Origin: Acidimicrobiaceae bacterium
Lineage (GTDB): Bacteria; Actinomycetota; Acidimicrobiia; Acidimicrobiales; Ilumatobacteraceae
DNA: 64,000 bases
Reading direction: 5' to 3'
NCBI GenBank assembly: GCA_947446815.1
Contig: CANFGT010000001.1
Coordinates: 248,001 to 312,000 of the forward strand
A program made the translations under genes and the position numbers. The notes below the pieces were generated by a model. That model ran no database searches, had not been told where the DNA came from, and worked only from the letters and a program-made list of their open reading frames with translations. Positions 62,401-64,000 of this stretch are shown piece after piece. Positions within the stretch are counted from its first letter, which is position 1. Every line of letters begins with the position of its first letter.

Positions 62401-64000
62401 ATGGGTCGCAAAGACTCGTCACTCCACGCCTGGTGTTGGTTTGATTAGCCCACCACCGCACCACGACATCTATTCAATTGAAGACCTCAAGCAACTCATT
62501 CATGACTTGAAGAATGCAAACCCTGCTGCACGTGTTCACGTGAAACTGGTAGCTGAAGTTGGCGTTGGCACGGTTGCAGCTGGTGTGAGCAAGGCAAAGG
62601 CAGACGTTGTCCTTATCTCTGGTCATGACGGCGGTACTGGTGCTTCACCACTCACATCGCTGAAGCACGCCGGAGCACCGTGGGAACTCGGTTTGGCAGA
62701 AGCACAGCAGACGCTCATGCTGAACGGTCTTCGTGACCGCATTGTGGTGCAGGCCGACGGCCAAATGAAGACAGGTCGAGATGTTGTTATTGCAGCGTTG
62801 CTTGGCGCAGAAGAATTTGGTTTTGCTACTGCGCCATTGGTGGTGAGCGGTTGCGTGATGATGCGTGTCTGTCACCTCGACACATGTCCTGTCGGTATTG
62901 CAACACAGAACCCCGTCTTGCGCGCTCGTTTCTCTGGCAAGCCCGAGTTTGTTGTTAACTTCTTCGAATACATCGCAGAGGAAGTACGTGAGCATCTCGC
63001 TGCCCTTGGCTTCCGCTCTTTGCAAGACGCAATCGGCCAGGTTGACATGATTGATGCCAAGAAGGCAGTGGATCACTGGAAGGCAAAGGGCTTGGACATT
63101 GCGCCAATCCTTGAGACTCCGAAGAATCCATACGGCCAAACACCGTTCAGTTCTGTTGGGCAAGAGCATGGTTTGGAAGATGCCTTGGACAACGAACTCA
63201 TCGCATTGTCAAAGGATGCAATTGCAGATGCGCGTCCTGTGAAGATTGTGAAGCCAATCATCAACGTGAACCGCACAACGGGCACGATGCTTGGCTACGA
63301 AGTAACAAAGGCATGGGGAGGCGCAGGGCTGCCTGATGGCACCATTGATATTCACTTCACAGGTGCCGCTGGTCAAAGCTTCGGTGCATTTGTGCCTGCC
63401 GGTATCCAGATGCGCCTTGAAGGCGATGGCAACGACTTCGTTGGCAAGGGACTCTCTGGTGGACGTCTCATTTTGCATCCACATCGTGATGCACCTTTTG
63501 TTGCCGAAGAAAACGTCATTGCTGGAAACGTCGTCGGGTATGGCGCAACCGGTGGTGAAATCTTTATTCGTGGTGTTGTAGGCGAACGTTTTGCTGTTCG
63601 TAACTCTGGTGCCACTTTGGTGGTTGAGGGTGTTGGCGATCACGGCTGTGAATACATGACCGGTGGACGCGTTGTTGTCCTCGGTGCAACTGGTCGCAAC
63701 TTTGCAGCCGGTATGTCTGGCGGTATCGCATACGTGTACGACCCTGATGGCATCTTTGCATCGAACATTAACTACGACATGGTGGAACTAGAGCCAGTTG
63801 CAGGTGAAGACGATGAATGGTTGCGAGCAACGATTGCTCGTCATGGTGAATTCACTGGTTCTGCAGTTGCCGAGCGTGTGTTGAGCGCTTGGACAGTAGA
63901 AGTTGCAAAGTTCAAGAAGGTCATGCCGCGTGACTATAAGAAGGTGCTCACCGTGATTGCCGCTGCGAAAGCAGAAGGCCTCGATGAAGCAGAAACAGCA
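59459..64000 (+). CDS. gltB: Glutamate synthase large subunit (3' end outside window)
   Basis: 1514 codons are present from the ATG at 59459 with no stop, and only a short C-terminal end is missing. A 20-residue propeptide precedes the N-terminal nucleophile Cys21 ([14 protein letters not shown]) of the glutaminase domain (about 21-430). A central domain follows. The FMN/2-oxoglutarate synthase domain has [36 protein letters not shown]. The 3Fe-4S ligands are Cys1132, Cys1138 and Cys1143 ([12 protein letters not shown]). The beta-helix GXGXG domain starts near 1260. It makes glutamate from glutamine and 2-oxoglutarate; gltD should lie just beyond. Confidence 0.96.
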   Translation, partial: MNPDLPAAHGLYDPRFEHDACGVSFVANIKGVRSREIVTLGLTALTNMEHRGATGAEPETGDGAGILIQVPDAFLRAVVDFDLPASGSYAAGIAFLPQAAADVATAVATVEKIATEEGLRPLGWREVPVNPDCLGASARAVMPTVRQFFLDDPAGTAGIELDRKIFIVRKRIEHELTGVMRTYFSSLSARTIVYKGMLTTPELEQFFPDLSDERMDSALALVHSRFSTNTFPSWPLAHPYRFIAHNGEINTVQGNRNWMRTREALLASNLIPGLERAFPICTPDMSDSASFDEVLELLHLAGRSLPHALMMMIPEAWENNDRMDPKKRAFYQFHSALMEPWDGPADVCFTDGTLIGAVLDRNGLRPGRYWITKDDFVVLASEAGVLNIDQSRIVRKGRLQPGRMFLIDTAQGRLIDDDEIKMELAAEHPYEQWLQEGVTHLDELPAREHVVYSPDSVARRQQMFGYTEEELKIILAPTAKNAMEPLGSMGTDTPIAVLSSRSRLLFDYFQQLFAQVTNPPLDAIREEVVTAVGTSIGPESNLLAPGPDSCRQLALPFPVIDNDDLAKIIHINDDETQPQLAAVVMSGLYRVADGGAGLRSALDKLRSDVSAAIASGARIIVLSDRNSDEVFAPIPSLLMTSAVHHHLIREKTRTQVGLVVECGDAREVHHMALLVGFGAGAVNPYLAFETIEDMIAADNNTGMYSLGGVDPHKAVKNYIKASGKGVLKVMSKMGVSTVASYTGAQIFEAIGLATDLVEEFFTGTVSRLGGIGLDEIAAEVATRHATAHPKRPDLRAHRRLEVGGEYQWRREGEHHLFNPDTVYRLQHSTRAGRYDIFKQYTADVDDQSKRLATLRGLFELRIGARPAISIDEVEPVSEIVKRFSTGAMSYGSISAEAHENLAIAMNRIGAKSNTGEGGEDPERFTPMVNGDSKRSAIKQVASGRFGVTSEYLVNADDIQIKMAQGAKPGEGGQLPGHKVYPWVAKTRHSTPGVGLISPPPHHDIYSIEDLKQLIHDLKNANPAARVHVKLVAEVGVGTVAAGVSKAKADVVLISGHDGGTGASPLTSLKHAGAPWELGLAEAQQTLMLNGLRDRIVVQADGQMKTGRDVVIAALLGAEEFGFATAPLVVSGCVMMRVCHLDTCPVGIATQNPVLRARFSGKPEFVVNFFEYIAEEVREHLAALGFRSLQDAIGQVDMIDAKKAVDHWKAKGLDIAPILETPKNPYGQTPFSSVGQEHGLEDALDNELIALSKDAIADARPVKIVKPIINVNRTTGTMLGYEVTKAWGGAGLPDGTIDIHFTGAAGQSFGAFVPAGIQMRLEGDGNDFVGKGLSGGRLILHPHRDAPFVAEENVIAGNVVGYGATGGEIFIRGVVGERFAVRNSGATLVVEGVGDHGCEYMTGGRVVVLGATGRNFAAGMSGGIAYVYDPDGIFASNINYDMVELEPVAGEDDEWLRATIARHGEFTGSAVAERVLSAWTVEVAKFKKVMPRDYKKVLTVIAAAKAEGLDEAETA

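Overview
The window looks like a chromosomal stretch from a free-living, high-density actinobacterial genome of moderate G+C. I would place it near Acidimicrobiia (Ilumatobacter-like planktonic lineages). That placement is inferred from gene content: a BldD-type regulator, a WhiG/FliA sigma factor, a 6C small RNA beside a HAD-PlsC fusion, an F420-type (LLM) oxidoreductase, a relative of the mycothiol-dependent nitroreductase, and the actinobacterial orders rpsB-tsf-pyrH-frr-cdsA-dxr-rip-ispG and comEA-comEC-holA-rpsT-lepA-hrcA-dnaJ-rsmE. I see no insertion sequence, phage, CRISPR array or rRNA. There is one tRNA, and no gene-free stretch exceeds 300 bases.

Layout. 0-3.3 kb: two PLP enzymes, a beta-carbonic anhydrase, ClpP and a lipoprotein. 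3.3-8.5 kb: tightly overlapping comM(yifB)-dprA-xer-whiG and a degenerate M23-like protein. 8.6-16.6 kb: translation, UMP kinase, CDP-DAG and MEP-isoprenoid genes behind a structured rpsB leader. 16.6-19.4 kb: manA and proS on the minus strand. 19.4-25 kb: rimP-nusA-infB plus a DsbA-fold protein, behind an attenuator-like terminator and closed by a strong bidirectional terminator. 25-28 kb: a minus-strand phosphotransferase-PAC2-LLM operon. 28-41.4 kb: thioredoxin, comEA/comEC, holA, rpsT, lepA, an MFS transporter, photolyase, hrcA-dnaJ-rsmE, bldD and hemW. 41.4-45 kb: tRNA-Val, a double-TetR regulator with a DMT permease, and an MBL hydrolase. 45-52.3 kb: acyl-CoA dehydrogenase, icd, a quinone reductase, gltA, a carboxyltransferase and a LysR regulator. 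52.3-57 kb: 6C RNA, HAD-PlsC, aconitase and a GntR regulator. 57-64 kb: two crotonases, a nitroreductase and gltB, which runs off the window.

How the genes work together. Three TCA genes (icd, gltA, acn) lie within 10 kb. A 20-bp sequence matching at 18 of 20 positions sits in both the icd promoter region and the acn/gntR divergent region, which suggests a local GntR regulon over citrate and isocitrate metabolism. BldD keeps the full c-di-GMP signature and has a palindrome resembling its own operator just before its start codon. WhiG is also present, so the Streptomyces c-di-GMP developmental regulators appear to persist in a probably non-sporulating relative. DNA-uptake genes (comM, dprA, comEA, comEC) are present, with a ComEC that lacks the C-terminal metallo-beta-lactamase-like domain.

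All functional assignments are by reading motifs and family resemblance. No database search was run.
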